A stretch of DNA of 64,000 nt from Shewanella donghaensis (GTDB lineage: Bacteria; Pseudomonadota; Gammaproteobacteria; Enterobacterales; Shewanellaceae). A program made the translations under genes and the position numbers. A model generated the notes under the pieces. It had not been told where the DNA came from and made no database searches. It was given only the letters and a program-made list of their open reading frames with translations. Of this stretch, positions 1 to 9,105 are shown piece by piece. Location of the stretch: NCBI RefSeq assembly GCF_007567505.1, contig NZ_CP041783.1, forward strand, positions 806,001 through 870,000, written 5' to 3'. Every line of letters starts with the position of its first letter. The first letter of the stretch is position 1.

Positions 1-159
1 GTGTCTGGAACATGGATAAATGATCCAGAAACATCACAGTGGCAGTTCAGTAACACCGGACTATCAAATTTAAGCATTTCCAGTATCACTTTCTCCTCTT
101 CTCATCCTGAAATCGGTTATGTCACTACCAATCCAGTAATAACCAGACTATCCATTTAA
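1..159 (+). CDS. C-terminal fragment of a BNR/propeller-like protein
   Basis: Frame 1 is open from the first base to a TAA at 157-159 and gives 52 residues. The window edge cuts the gene, so the GTG at position 1 need not be the start. The fragment resembles the last repeat of a beta-propeller protein of the BNR/YVTN type: it has an SISSITFSSSHPEIGYVTTN stretch, like the repeats in which a strand is followed by a 'dP..iGYV.t' turn. Such proteins are usually secreted. The 52 residues are too few to name a function. Confidence 0.4.
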   Translation: MSGTWINDPETSQWQFSNTGLSNLSISSITFSSSHPEIGYVTTNPVITRLSI

Positions 160-185
160 TCAACATCAGAGAAGATGTTGATTAA
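156..185. other. 12-bp perfect hairpin at the end of the upstream gene
   Basis: TTAATCAACATC (156-167) pairs perfectly with GATGTTGATTAA (174-185) around a 6-nt loop and overlaps the stop codon of the first gene. The stem is AT-rich and no T-run follows, so it is not a classical intrinsic terminator. It could protect the 3' end of the mRNA or assist termination. Confidence 0.45.
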
Positions 186-459
186 CGATTGACAGGATTT
201 AACTAAAGTAATTTAAAAATATCAATTTACGGGCTAGATTTATAATGCCTCAACAAACACTCCACCTCTGATGAGCAGGGATAAATAAATCTCTCAATTT
301 CAATTAGCGCAACTCACTATTTCAAAAACTAGCATTACCATCATCTACTGACTGATTTAGTCCTTATTGGGCTATCAACACGCATCCCATAAGCTTAAAC
401 CTGAGCATTATTTGCATCACTAATTAACCGATAACTGATTAAACATTAAACAAATATTC

Positions 460-479
460 TGTGTTCTTTAAGTAACACA
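460..479. promoter_or_regulatory. Operator-like dyad upstream of the FNR box
   Basis: TGTGTT at 460-465 is mirrored by AACACA at 474-479 with an 8-nt centre. The outer TGTG/CACA halves are CRP-like, but the spacing is 4 bp longer than in a CRP site. It lies 15 bp upstream of the FNR box, where a second activator or repressor could bind. The regulator is unknown. Confidence 0.3.
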
Positions 480-494
480 ATAATCAAATTAACC

Positions 495-508
495 TTGATT
501 TACATCAA
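495..508 (+). promoter_or_regulatory. FNR/EtrA box for the hydrogenase operon
   Basis: TTGATTTACATCAA matches the FNR consensus TTGAT-N4-ATCAA at all ten defined bases. A TATATT hexamer at 530-535 would set a transcription start near 542-543. The box would then be centred near -41.5, the class II activator position. This implies that the Shewanella FNR homologue (EtrA) activates the operon when oxygen is absent. Confidence 0.75.
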
Positions 509-529
509 TGACCATTTTCCCAGCAGTTT

Positions 530-535
530 TATATT
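530..535 (+). promoter_or_regulatory. Likely -10 element of the hyaA promoter
   Basis: TATATT is placed correctly relative to the FNR box at 495-508 for a class II FNR-dependent promoter. There is no good -35 hexamer, as expected when FNR replaces it. Confidence 0.5.
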
Positions 536-577
536 AGAAAAAGCAGTTTGATCCTCCAACACGGAAAAGGTTATCAG

Positions 578-1714
578 ATGGATACACATGCAGCTCTATA
601 TCAACGATGTAAAACTCGTTTAGATCAGTTACAGAAACTACAACCTCGTCAGAGCGTAACCCTAGAAGACAAATTAATAAAAAGTGGGATTACCCGACGT
701 GAGTTTATGACATGGAGTGCGTCCGTTACTGCACTTCTCGCTTTACCCCTTCCATTTTCAAGCTTAGTTGCTGAAGCCGCAGAACTCGCCGATAGAGTGC
801 CGCTAATTTGGTTACACATGGCTGAATGTACAGGTTGTTCAGAATCCCTTATAAGAACCGATACCCCAAACTTAGATAGCCTAATCTTTGACCATATTTC
901 ATTGGAATATCATGAAACATTAATGGCAGCTTCTGGTTGGCAGGCAGAAGAAAACCTAGAGCACGCATTAGAGGCTTACAAAGGCAATTACTTACTGGCT
1001 GTCGAAGGCGCAATCCCAACCGCTAATAATGGCGCGTTTCTCACTGTTGGCTGTAAAGGTCACACAGGCATGCACATTGTAAAAGAAGCCGCTAAAGGCG
1101 CTGCTGCCATTATCTCTGTGGGAACCTGCGCAGCATTTGGTGGAGTACAAGCTGCGTCACCTAATCCAACCGGCGCCAAAGGTGTACAAGACGTCATCGA
1201 TAAGCCCGTTATTAACCTCGGTGGTTGTCCTCCTAGTGAAAAGAACATCGTCGGTACTTTGATGTATTTCATCATGTTCGGAAAACTGCCGGCTTTAGAT
1301 ATGTTCAATCGCCCTAAATGGGCCTATGGCGCCAGAGTTCATGATAACTGTGAACGACGAGGACGTTTTGATGCTGGCGAATTTGTTGAGACCTTTGGCG
1401 ATCAAGCCGCAAAAGATGGTTACTGCTTATACAAAGTAGGTTGTAAAGGGCCTTATACCTATAACAACTGCCCTACTGAACGTTTCAATCATCATACAAG
1501 CTGGCCAGTGCTAGCAGGTCATGGCTGTATTGGTTGTTCAGAACCTAATTTTTGGGATGACATGGCTGATTTTGAGAAACCATTAGGAAGGCAGCTACTC
1601 CACGGCATTGACGCCACAGCCGATACTATTGGCGCCGTCATTTTAGGTGCGACCGTTGTAGGCATAGGTGCCCACGCTGTAACCAGTCTTTTTGCCAAGC
1701 CGCTAGAGGAATAA
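578..1714 (+). CDS. hyaA: [NiFe]-hydrogenase small subunit, Tat-exported
   Basis: Small, iron-sulfur-carrying subunit of a membrane-bound periplasmic uptake hydrogenase. It passes electrons from the NiFe site to the cytochrome b partner. The start is the ATG at 578, preceded by AAAAGG at 565-570; an in-frame TTG at 548 lacks that spacing. A twin-arginine signal (RREFMTW, residues 40-46) follows an unusually long N-region. Likely cluster ligands are C84, C87, C184 and C217 (proximal), H255, C258, C283 and C289 (distal), and C298, C317 and C320 (medial). The C-terminal helix near 350-370 is the membrane anchor. The motif is CTGC and a Gly follows in FGGVQAA, so the two extra Cys of oxygen-tolerant enzymes are missing. 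hyaB follows after 3 bp. Confidence 0.93.
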   Translation: MDTHAALYQRCKTRLDQLQKLQPRQSVTLEDKLIKSGITRREFMTWSASVTALLALPLPFSSLVAEAAELADRVPLIWLHMAECTGCSESLIRTDTPNLDSLIFDHISLEYHETLMAASGWQAEENLEHALEAYKGNYLLAVEGAIPTANNGAFLTVGCKGHTGMHIVKEAAKGAAAIISVGTCAAFGGVQAASPNPTGAKGVQDVIDKPVINLGGCPPSEKNIVGTLMYFIMFGKLPALDMFNRPKWAYGARVHDNCERRGRFDAGEFVETFGDQAAKDGYCLYKVGCKGPYTYNNCPTERFNHHTSWPVLAGHGCIGCSEPNFWDDMADFEKPLGRQLLHGIDATADTIGAVILGATVVGIGAHAVTSLFAKPLEE

Positions 1715-1717
1715 ACC

Positions 1718-3421
1718 ATGAGCAAACGTGTAGTTATTGATCCTATCACCCGTATTGAAGGTCATTTACGAGTTGAAGTTGAGGTCGATGAAAATAATGT
1801 GATTCAAAAGGCTTGGTCATCATCAACTTTGTGGCGTGGTATCGAAGTAATATTAAAGGGCCGTACCCCTATGGATGTGGGTCTAATTGTGCAGCGCATA
1901 TGTGGCGTGTGTACTTATTCCCATTATCGTTGCGGCACTGAAGCGGTTGAAAATGCCTTAGGCGTAAAAATACCGTTAAACGCAAAATACTTACGTTCAC
2001 TAATGCAAACGTCTTTGTATATGCATGATCATATTGTGCATTTTTACCATTTACATGGTTTAGATTGGGTCGATGTAGTATCGGCATTAAGCGCCGATCC
2101 TGCACTGGCAGCACAAGAGGCAAATAAATATACCGCAAATCCTATTGCTGCTGGAGAAGGCGATTTACGAGCAACGCAAGAGAGAGTTAAAGGACTAGTC
2201 GATACTGGAAAACTTGGCCCTTTTGCGAATGCTTATTGGGGCAATAGAACTTATAGATTTACCCCTGAGCAAAACTTGATTGCTCTCTCTCATTACCTAA
2301 AAGCGTTAGAAGTTCAACGGGTCGCAGCAGAAATGCTCGCCATATTTGGTGGTAAATCCCCTCACCCACAATCATTAGTGGTTGGCGGCGTAACAGCAGT
2401 ACGAGACATGTTAAGTCCTGCAAGATTACAAGAATGGAAACAAAAACACGCCATAGTGCATGACTTTATCATTCGTGCTTACAAAGCTGACATCGTGATG
2501 GCCGCTGCCGCATTTGGCACCGAACCTAGTGTATTAGGCGGCGTTAACGTCAAAAACTTCATGGCAACTAATGATTTTGTACTCGCTGACGGTAAGTATA
2601 TGTTCGACCAAGGCGTGATCATGAATGGCGATTTGGCAGGCGTAAGCGACATTGACCCTAATGCAATAAAAGAAGATGTCACCCATTCATGGTATGACGC
2701 TAGCGCGCCGCAGCATCCTTATGAAGGAACAACAATTCCAAATTACACCGGCTTTGTTGAGCGCGATACGGTATATGGCAAATTACCGACCGTAGATGGT
2801 GATGGTAAATACTCCTGGGTTAAGTCACCACGTTATCAAGGTGAACCTGTTGAAGTTGGCCCTCTTGCGAGTCTGTTAGTCAGTTATGCCCGTGGTAATG
2901 AGGTCGTCGTTAACAGTGTTAATGACTTACTGAGTGCTACTGGTTTACCCATTGGCGCCTTATTTACCACCTTAGGTCGAACAGCCGCTCGTATGCTGCA
3001 GACTGTCATTGTGGCTGAAGAGGGCTTAAAAACATTCGATGCCATGCTAGTGAACTTACAATCTGATGAATCAACCTATGTCACTCCAGAAATTGATCCG
3101 CAGCGTGAGTACGAAGGCCATAGCATGATCGAAGCGCCGCGAGGCATGTTAAGCCATTGGATCAGGATCAAGGGCGGTAAAATTGAAAATTACCAAGCCA
3201 TCGTACCAACGACCTGGAATGCTGGACCTGTTGATAAAGACGGGAAAGTTGGCCCCTATGAAGCGTCGCTTATTGGGCTAGAACTTGAAGATCCCACTAA
3301 GCCACTAGAAGTCATTCGAATTATTCACTCTTTTGATCCATGTATGGCCTGCGCCGTGCACGTGATGGATTACAAAGGCAATGATTTAGGTGAATTTAGA
3401 ATCGATCCTAACGGGTTTTAG
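1718..3421 (+). CDS. hyaB: [NiFe]-hydrogenase large subunit
   Basis: Catalytic subunit that binds the Ni-Fe(CN)2CO centre and interconverts H2 and protons with electrons. The two Cys pairs are present: RICGVC near the N-terminus (C62, C65) and DPCMACAVH near the C-terminus (C542, C545). The 567 residues end in a 19-residue tail after H548. The HyaD protease would remove this tail once nickel is inserted. It has no signal peptide and should cross the membrane together with HyaA through Tat. It is closely coupled to hyaA upstream and hyaC downstream. Confidence 0.95.
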   Translation: MSKRVVIDPITRIEGHLRVEVEVDENNVIQKAWSSSTLWRGIEVILKGRTPMDVGLIVQRICGVCTYSHYRCGTEAVENALGVKIPLNAKYLRSLMQTSLYMHDHIVHFYHLHGLDWVDVVSALSADPALAAQEANKYTANPIAAGEGDLRATQERVKGLVDTGKLGPFANAYWGNRTYRFTPEQNLIALSHYLKALEVQRVAAEMLAIFGGKSPHPQSLVVGGVTAVRDMLSPARLQEWKQKHAIVHDFIIRAYKADIVMAAAAFGTEPSVLGGVNVKNFMATNDFVLADGKYMFDQGVIMNGDLAGVSDIDPNAIKEDVTHSWYDASAPQHPYEGTTIPNYTGFVERDTVYGKLPTVDGDGKYSWVKSPRYQGEPVEVGPLASLLVSYARGNEVVVNSVNDLLSATGLPIGALFTTLGRTAARMLQTVIVAEEGLKTFDAMLVNLQSDESTYVTPEIDPQREYEGHSMIEAPRGMLSHWIRIKGGKIENYQAIVPTTWNAGPVDKDGKVGPYEASLIGLELEDPTKPLEVIRIIHSFDPCMACAVHVMDYKGNDLGEFRIDPNGF

Positions 3422-3449
3422 ACTTTTGCGGATCTAAGAGGAAAGGATT

Positions 3450-4115
3450 ATGACTCAGATTGCAACTCACCATAGACAACTCATATTCTCGCCAGCCATA
3501 CGAATTTTCCATTGGCTTAGAGCACTTGCGATTGTGGTTTTGATAGTTACAGGATTTTATCTATCTTGGCCATTTTTAGTCGCGCCGGAATCGTCTGATG
3601 TATTGGTACAAGGCTGGATTCGTTTTGTCCATTTAATTTTTGGTTTTGTACTTACCGCTGTCACCATTGCCCGTTGTTACTTGTTCTTTTTTGGTAAAAG
3701 TAAAATTGAACGTAACTCCTTAAAAGATGTATTCAGTTTACAGAGCTGGATAACTCAAATTAAGTCTTATATATGGATGGGACATTTACACAAAGTAGGT
3801 GTTTATGGGCCTTTGCAGTATGTCACTTATGTTGGCATTTCTGCAGCGGCGGTATTTATGTGTATTACAGGCCTAGTGCTATACGCCAATGTTTACCATG
3901 AAGGTTTAGGCGGCGCGATTTGGGAAGTATCAGCCTGGTTTACTGCGTTAATGGGTGGCCTTGCTCAAGTAAGAACATGGCATCACATCGTTACCTGGGC
4001 ATTCATTATATTCATGGTTATCCATGTCTATATGGCCATTTGGTCAGGCATTCGTTTTAAACATAACTCTGTCGACTCCATAGTCTCAGGTTATGACTAC
4101 CATAAGGATCACTAG
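3450..4115 (+). CDS. hyaC: Hydrogenase cytochrome b subunit
   Basis: Di-heme b-type cytochrome that anchors the hydrogenase and passes electrons to the quinone pool. The 221 residues contain four clear membrane helices. Conserved heme-ligand histidines can be seen in FHWLRAL (helix 1), FVHLIFGF (helix 2) and TWHHIVTW...VIHVY (helix 4). The ATG at 3450 has a strong AGAGGAAAGG ribosome site. It lies between hyaB and the maturation protease gene, the usual HydC/HyaC position. Confidence 0.92.
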   Translation: MTQIATHHRQLIFSPAIRIFHWLRALAIVVLIVTGFYLSWPFLVAPESSDVLVQGWIRFVHLIFGFVLTAVTIARCYLFFFGKSKIERNSLKDVFSLQSWITQIKSYIWMGHLHKVGVYGPLQYVTYVGISAAAVFMCITGLVLYANVYHEGLGGAIWEVSAWFTALMGGLAQVRTWHHIVTWAFIIFMVIHVYMAIWSGIRFKHNSVDSIVSGYDYHKDH

Positions 4116-4118
4116 CCT

Positions 4119-4673
4119 TTGACTACGACCTTACTGATAGGTATAGGCAACGTTTTGTACGCCGATGAAGGTATCGGCGTGCATTTTGTTAATTATATCG
4201 ATGAACAATACACATTTGATCAGCCAAACCACCAGTTAGATATTTTAGATGGTGGCACGCTTGCCCAAGGCTTGATCCCTATCCTATGTCGATACGACAA
4301 CCTTATCGTTGTTGATACTGTTAACAGCCCAGGTGTTAAGCCAGGTGAAGTATATTCATTTAACTTTGATCAAGCGCCTCCAGAGATTGATTGGCAAGGT
4401 AGTGCCCATGAAGTTGAGATGCTTCAAACGCTTATTATGATGGAAATGGTCGGTGATAGACCCAATACCCACGTCATTGGTGTTACCCCAACTGTTATTG
4501 AGCCTATGACCTTAGGCTTAACTGAATCGATACAGGCAGCAGTGCCAACAATGGAAAAAGTATTACTACAGCATCTAGAAAAAGCCGGATTTTCCTACAT
4601 CAAAAAGCAGCCAGTCAATATCAATGACTTGATCCCTGATTCATATAAACGCGGATGTCAGCAATATGCCTAG
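4119..4673 (+). CDS. hyaD: Hydrogenase maturation endopeptidase
   Basis: Aspartate/nickel-dependent protease that trims the C-terminus of HyaB after metal insertion. The family N-terminus LIGIGNVLYADEGIGVHFVN carries the acidic residue that binds nickel, and the 'LDGGT' strand follows. The start must be TTG (4119): the hyaC stop is one codon upstream in the same frame and no ATG lies near. AAGGA sits at 4104-4108. Length, 184 residues, is normal for HyaD/HydD. The end overlaps the next gene by 8 bp, so the two are translationally coupled. Confidence 0.9.
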   Translation: MTTTLLIGIGNVLYADEGIGVHFVNYIDEQYTFDQPNHQLDILDGGTLAQGLIPILCRYDNLIVVDTVNSPGVKPGEVYSFNFDQAPPEIDWQGSAHEVEMLQTLIMMEMVGDRPNTHVIGVTPTVIEPMTLGLTESIQAAVPTMEKVLLQHLEKAGFSYIKKQPVNINDLIPDSYKRGCQQYA

Positions 4674-6567
4674 AATCAGTTTTAACTTTCACTGTTATCG
4701 CCAAGTGCCCTTTTATGCCCAGCTATGTAATCAATACATGAATGACACGCGCTTTGACTTTACTGCTGGCTATGCCAATAAGTGCTATTTTTTAGAAGTT
4801 GAAGCAACAGAGCAACAATTAGCCACGCTTGCTGATGAAATTGCCGCTAATTTTTTATATTCAATTTGGTTAGATTTTGCTGATATTACCGTTATAGAAA
4901 AGCGTAAAGGCAGCAAAAAGTCCATAACTAATCCACAAGGAATGAGACTTGTAAATCATTACTGTAGTCAATGTCAGCCACATATGGTTAACGACAGCGA
5001 TGAGCATTTTCTTAATATCAATACTCCCTGTCATCAATGTCAGGGGCATGAACACCTAAGTGATATTGAACGGTCATTAACCACCAATGATATTCAATCG
5101 TTTGCCCAGCGTTTAGAACAGGATTCCATTCTATCTATTGCTGTTGGAGACAATACCCAGATTACACTGAGTAAAAAACCTGTAGCACACGTACCGAATT
5201 GCCAAACCCTATTCGAAAATGTCCTTATTTGTAACACCAGTAAGCTCAATCATTACTTTGTAGTGCAACCTTTTGAAGTCTTGGCCTTATCAAGTCTTGA
5301 AAAACCATTCATTAAATTAAGAACGCAAACAGACCAATTATCTCAACACTCTACAGGCCAAAACGACCTGAAATTAACAAAGGGCTATTACACTGTGCAC
5401 TTTGCAAGTAGTCGCTTTCTAATGGTGCTAAGCCATCAATTAAGTACATTAGGGATAGACTGGCTATATATTAATGTTAGTGCTGAACATAATGGAGATA
5501 TTGATTGTAAAAATAATATTTCGCCTATCCATGCTTTAACAAGGGCTACGATTACACGCGTCAATAATGCTTGGGTTGAAATTGCAGCTCATGGGCCAAT
5601 CACATCCACAGGGATGACACCGCTTCACGATGATTCAAGTTATCAACATTACTCTGCTACTTGGACAAACAAAGTAATTCATTGTCATTACTCCCCTGAT
5701 ACTGAGGCTCATTCGACAGTAAAACTAACAGGTATTGATGCCGCTACCTGCGCTATGCATGCAGGTTTACTCAATTTATCTGAGCAAGAGATTAATAAAA
5801 TAGCCAATCGAAAACTGACATCTGAAGACAAAAAAACCATAACAACTGCTACCTTGTTTTTTAGTCATGACAATCGCAGTAGCTTGATAACCCAAGACAA
5901 ACAACAAAACATCACCGAATTTTTAGTATTACCAACATTCCCTCATTCTGGCGCTGATATTGCTGAACGATTAAAGCAAGATGAAGCAAAGATATTTGAT
6001 AAGTTTGCTATTGAGTATCCAACATTAATTAAGTACTTAGCTAGCACCCGTTTAAACAACATAAGTCGTACAGATAATTTGCAAACATTCATCGCTATAG
6101 CAGCGATGATTATATTGGAAGATGAACAACTTACTCATTTAAAGACAACGGTAAGTAAAGCCGATGCATTTCACGCTCTAGCGCAAAGTTACAATGGCTC
6201 TAACGCGCCAAGAATTGACTTTCCTCTTTGCTCTGAAAACGAATGCCGCACCATCAATTGGCGTAGAACCCTAGCCAGCTTAATGAGTTTCAAACTCGCC
6301 GGAGCGAATCCAGCAATCTTAGCCTTTGGCTTTTTTGATTCATTAGCAGACTATCTTAGCAATTGGCTGGACCACCTTGAACAGCAACAAGGTGTTGATG
6401 CCTTAGTACTTGCTGGTAACGACCTTAGTTACAGCGTTTTTGCAGACCGACTTTGTATTCGTGCTAATAAGAACTATCCCATCATTGTGAATAGAGAACT
6501 GGACTTAGATGGCGCTAATCTCGCAATCGGTGGCTTGTATCTTGCCAAAAGACGGTTGGTGAGGTAA
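4666..6567 (+). CDS. HypF-related hydrogenase maturation protein (HydE-like)
   Basis: A 633-residue protein between the protease gene and hypF. It is not HypF, which follows intact, but looks like a divergent relative. Its C-terminus (roughly 575-630: an ALVLAGNDLSYSVFADRL strand, then LDGANLAIGGLYLA) runs parallel to HypF's ALVFSGGVFQNKLL and NDAGISLGQLWYA. It also has a four-cysteine, zinc-like group (C100, C103, C122, C125). HypF's acylphosphatase loop and long YrdC domain are not evident. Position and length fit the HydE protein of epsilonproteobacterial hydABCDE operons, which is needed for hydrogenase activity. That homology is inferred from context and should be tested. Confidence 0.65.
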   Translation: MPRISFNFHCYRQVPFYAQLCNQYMNDTRFDFTAGYANKCYFLEVEATEQQLATLADEIAANFLYSIWLDFADITVIEKRKGSKKSITNPQGMRLVNHYCSQCQPHMVNDSDEHFLNINTPCHQCQGHEHLSDIERSLTTNDIQSFAQRLEQDSILSIAVGDNTQITLSKKPVAHVPNCQTLFENVLICNTSKLNHYFVVQPFEVLALSSLEKPFIKLRTQTDQLSQHSTGQNDLKLTKGYYTVHFASSRFLMVLSHQLSTLGIDWLYINVSAEHNGDIDCKNNISPIHALTRATITRVNNAWVEIAAHGPITSTGMTPLHDDSSYQHYSATWTNKVIHCHYSPDTEAHSTVKLTGIDAATCAMHAGLLNLSEQEINKIANRKLTSEDKKTITTATLFFSHDNRSSLITQDKQQNITEFLVLPTFPHSGADIAERLKQDEAKIFDKFAIEYPTLIKYLASTRLNNISRTDNLQTFIAIAAMIILEDEQLTHLKTTVSKADAFHALAQSYNGSNAPRIDFPLCSENECRTINWRRTLASLMSFKLAGANPAILAFGFFDSLADYLSNWLDHLEQQQGVDALVLAGNDLSYSVFADRLCIRANKNYPIIVNRELDLDGANLAIGGLYLAKRRLVR

Positions 6568-6570
6568 CTC

Positions 6571-8928
6571 ATGGGCATTCACCAAGCTTACTTACAGCAA
6601 GTTAAACTCAATATTAATGGCATTGTCCAGGGTGTTGGCTTTCGCCCTTTTGTCTATCAGTTGGCGACAAAATCAAATCTTGTCGGCACAGTACTAAACA
6701 ATGACCAAGGCGTATGTATCCATCTTCAAGGGCTTAATACAGACATCAATCAAGTGGTGCACAAACTAAGAGTGAGTCCGCCGCCACTGGCCAGAATTGA
6801 TTCGTTAAATGTCATGGAAGAACAAATCGATAGCAAACTATCGAGTTTTTCTATTATTTCTAGTTCGAATACAAACAGCTCAAATGCAGACAATGATTCA
6901 AACCAAGGTGCAATTGTTTCAATTTCAGCGGACAAAAGTACCTGTGTGGATTGTTTAACTGAGATATTTGATCCTAACGATCGCCATTATCAATATCCTT
7001 TTACTAACTGCACCAATTGCGGCCCCAGATATAGCATTGTTAAACAGCTACCCTATGATCGACATCTAACTTCGATGGCATCATTTACTATGTGCGATGA
7101 ATGTCAGCAAGCCTATAACGACCCTATGAATAGACGCTATCATGCACAACCAGTGAGTTGTCCTCAATGCGGCCCACGATTGAGCTATAGCAGTATCACC
7201 TATGGAGTAAAAAGCGAAGCAGTCCATGACCAGGCAGCCATTTTAAAGGAAGCTGTTGAGGCGTTAAATCAAGGCCAAATACTCGCAATAAAGGGATTAG
7301 GCGGCTTTCACATCATTTGTGATGCCACCAATGATGCTGCAGTTGCAACGCTACGCCAACGTAAACAACGACCTGCTAAACCTTTCGCCATTATGGCGGC
7401 AAACATTGTGCAAGCAAGGCAATTAGTCGTTGGATCTAACATGGAGTGGCGAGTGTTGGACTCCGCTGAGAAACCCATCACTTTGATGACTAAAAATAGT
7501 AATACAGGCAATTTACTCAGTTCCTTGATCGCCCCAGATATTGACAAGCTCGGTATCTTTTTAGCTTACACACCGCTGCATCATTTATTACTAAAAGCAT
7601 TCAATAAACCCCTTGTCGCGACCAGTGCTAACATCTCAGGTCTACCCATCATCACTAAATCTAGTGACATCTTGGCAAAACTGGGTCATGTCATAGATGG
7701 CATCGTCGATCACAACCGCCCTATTATTAATGCTTGTGACGATAGCGTAGTACAGCTAATCAACAACCAAATTCAAGTAATACGCTTAGCTAGAGGTTAT
7801 GCGCCACTCAGTATTCCCCTGCCCAATAAACTCAAACAAGCTGTTTTGGGCGTGGGCGCTCAGCAAAAAAACACCCAATGTTTTGCCTTCAATCAAAACG
7901 CCTTTATCAGTCCGCATATTGGTGATTTAAATAACCTTGAAACCAATCAGCTATTTCAAGATACCATCAACACCTTCAACCGATTATATCGTTTTGAAGC
8001 CGAGCAAATCATCACCGACAAGCATCCTGATTATGCTTGCAGTCAATGGGCAAATACTCAGAAAACAACACCAGTATCAAGTGTGCAGCATCATCACGCA
8101 CATATATTGAGTGTGTTAGCAGTTAATAATTATCAAGAACCTGTGCTTGGGTTTAGTTTCGACGGAACAGGGCTTGGAGATGATGACGCTCTGTGGGGCA
8201 GCGAATGCTTGATAGCAGACGGGACTCAGTTCAAAAATGTTGGCCATTTTTCTTCATTCAAATTAATTGGCGGCGAGCAAGCCATAAAGCAACCGGTAAG
8301 AATTTTACTGGCTTTATTATTCGAGCATTACACCCTTAAGCAAATTCAAGCCTTGCCCATTAGCGCGATTCAAAAAATGACGTTACAAACCATAACGAAC
8401 TTGCATCGAATGTGGCTAGGTAATATTGCTTGTATTGAATGTCGTTCCGTCGGTCGTGTGTTTGATGCAGTCGCTGTAGCGCTGAACCTAATCGAAACCA
8501 ATGAATTTGAATCCCAAGCGGGAATGTTGATTGAAGCCCAAGCCAATCGATGGTCAACGGAGATATTGGACAATACCGTTTTACAGTTAGCTGATAGCCA
8601 ACCATCGGCAAGTACTCCGGTTTGGGACACAAGTAAATTACTCAAACACATTATTGAATTAAATATTGATGTGAACGGTATCAAAATAGAGCAAATATGT
8701 TTTGAATTCACTAACAGTATTAGCCTAGTTATAACTGATGTAGCAGCAGAATATCCAGACTATGCCTTGGTATTTAGTGGCGGCGTATTCCAAAATAAAC
8801 TCCTGCTCACGCTCTGCCACCAAAGGCTTAATCACCGGAACATACTCCCAAGTAAACTTGTTCCCATCAATGATGCTGGTATTTCATTAGGGCAATTATG
8901 GTATGCATTCTTACGACAAAACACGTAA
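6571..8928 (+). CDS. hypF: Carbamoyltransferase HypF
   Basis: Makes the cyanide ligands of the NiFe site: it uses carbamoyl phosphate and ATP to place a carbamoyl group on the C-terminal Cys of HypE. Domains run in the standard order. First is an acylphosphatase-like domain with NINGIVQGVGFRPFVY (14-29). Then come two zinc fingers with CVDC, CTNCGPRYS, CDEC and CPQCGPR (about 127-210), a YrdC-like domain with KGLGGFHIICDA (about 240 on), and a Kae1-like domain with VQHHHAHILS (about 505) and FSGGVFQNKLL. The length of 785 residues is normal. GAGG precedes the ATG, and it is 3 bp from the previous gene. Confidence 0.95.
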   Translation: MGIHQAYLQQVKLNINGIVQGVGFRPFVYQLATKSNLVGTVLNNDQGVCIHLQGLNTDINQVVHKLRVSPPPLARIDSLNVMEEQIDSKLSSFSIISSSNTNSSNADNDSNQGAIVSISADKSTCVDCLTEIFDPNDRHYQYPFTNCTNCGPRYSIVKQLPYDRHLTSMASFTMCDECQQAYNDPMNRRYHAQPVSCPQCGPRLSYSSITYGVKSEAVHDQAAILKEAVEALNQGQILAIKGLGGFHIICDATNDAAVATLRQRKQRPAKPFAIMAANIVQARQLVVGSNMEWRVLDSAEKPITLMTKNSNTGNLLSSLIAPDIDKLGIFLAYTPLHHLLLKAFNKPLVATSANISGLPIITKSSDILAKLGHVIDGIVDHNRPIINACDDSVVQLINNQIQVIRLARGYAPLSIPLPNKLKQAVLGVGAQQKNTQCFAFNQNAFISPHIGDLNNLETNQLFQDTINTFNRLYRFEAEQIITDKHPDYACSQWANTQKTTPVSSVQHHHAHILSVLAVNNYQEPVLGFSFDGTGLGDDDALWGSECLIADGTQFKNVGHFSSFKLIGGEQAIKQPVRILLALLFEHYTLKQIQALPISAIQKMTLQTITNLHRMWLGNIACIECRSVGRVFDAVAVALNLIETNEFESQAGMLIEAQANRWSTEILDNTVLQLADSQPSASTPVWDTSKLLKHIIELNIDVNGIKIEQICFEFTNSISLVITDVAAEYPDYALVFSGGVFQNKLLLTLCHQRLNHRNILPSKLVPINDAGISLGQLWYAFLRQNT

Positions 8929-9022
8929 AAAATAGACTGAAAGATAAACAACCTATTATACAGCCTAATTGACAAAAGATAGATCACATATTCAGCATTA
9001 ACATCCACTTAGAGATTAATAG

Positions 9023-9036
9023 CTGATACGAATCAA
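9023..9036 (+). promoter_or_regulatory. FNR/EtrA box upstream of hypB
   Basis: CTGATACGAATCAA matches TTGAT-N4-ATCAA at nine of ten defined bases. A GATACT hexamer at 9059-9064 could serve as -10, which again centres the box near -41.5. It splits the cluster into two separately transcribed units with the same oxygen control. Confidence 0.6.
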
Positions 9037-9105
9037 AGAATATTATGACATCGCCATCGATACTAGAATTAAGACAATAAGGCGATTTAGAAAAGGAATA
9101 TGACT

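Larger units (their letters stand above)
186..577. other. Intergenic region upstream of hyaA
   Basis: About 390 bases without a convincing reading frame. It holds a 20-bp dyad (460-479), an FNR-type box (495-508) and a likely -10 element (530-535) before the hydrogenase operon. Nothing recognisable was seen between 190 and 455. Confidence 0.5.
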
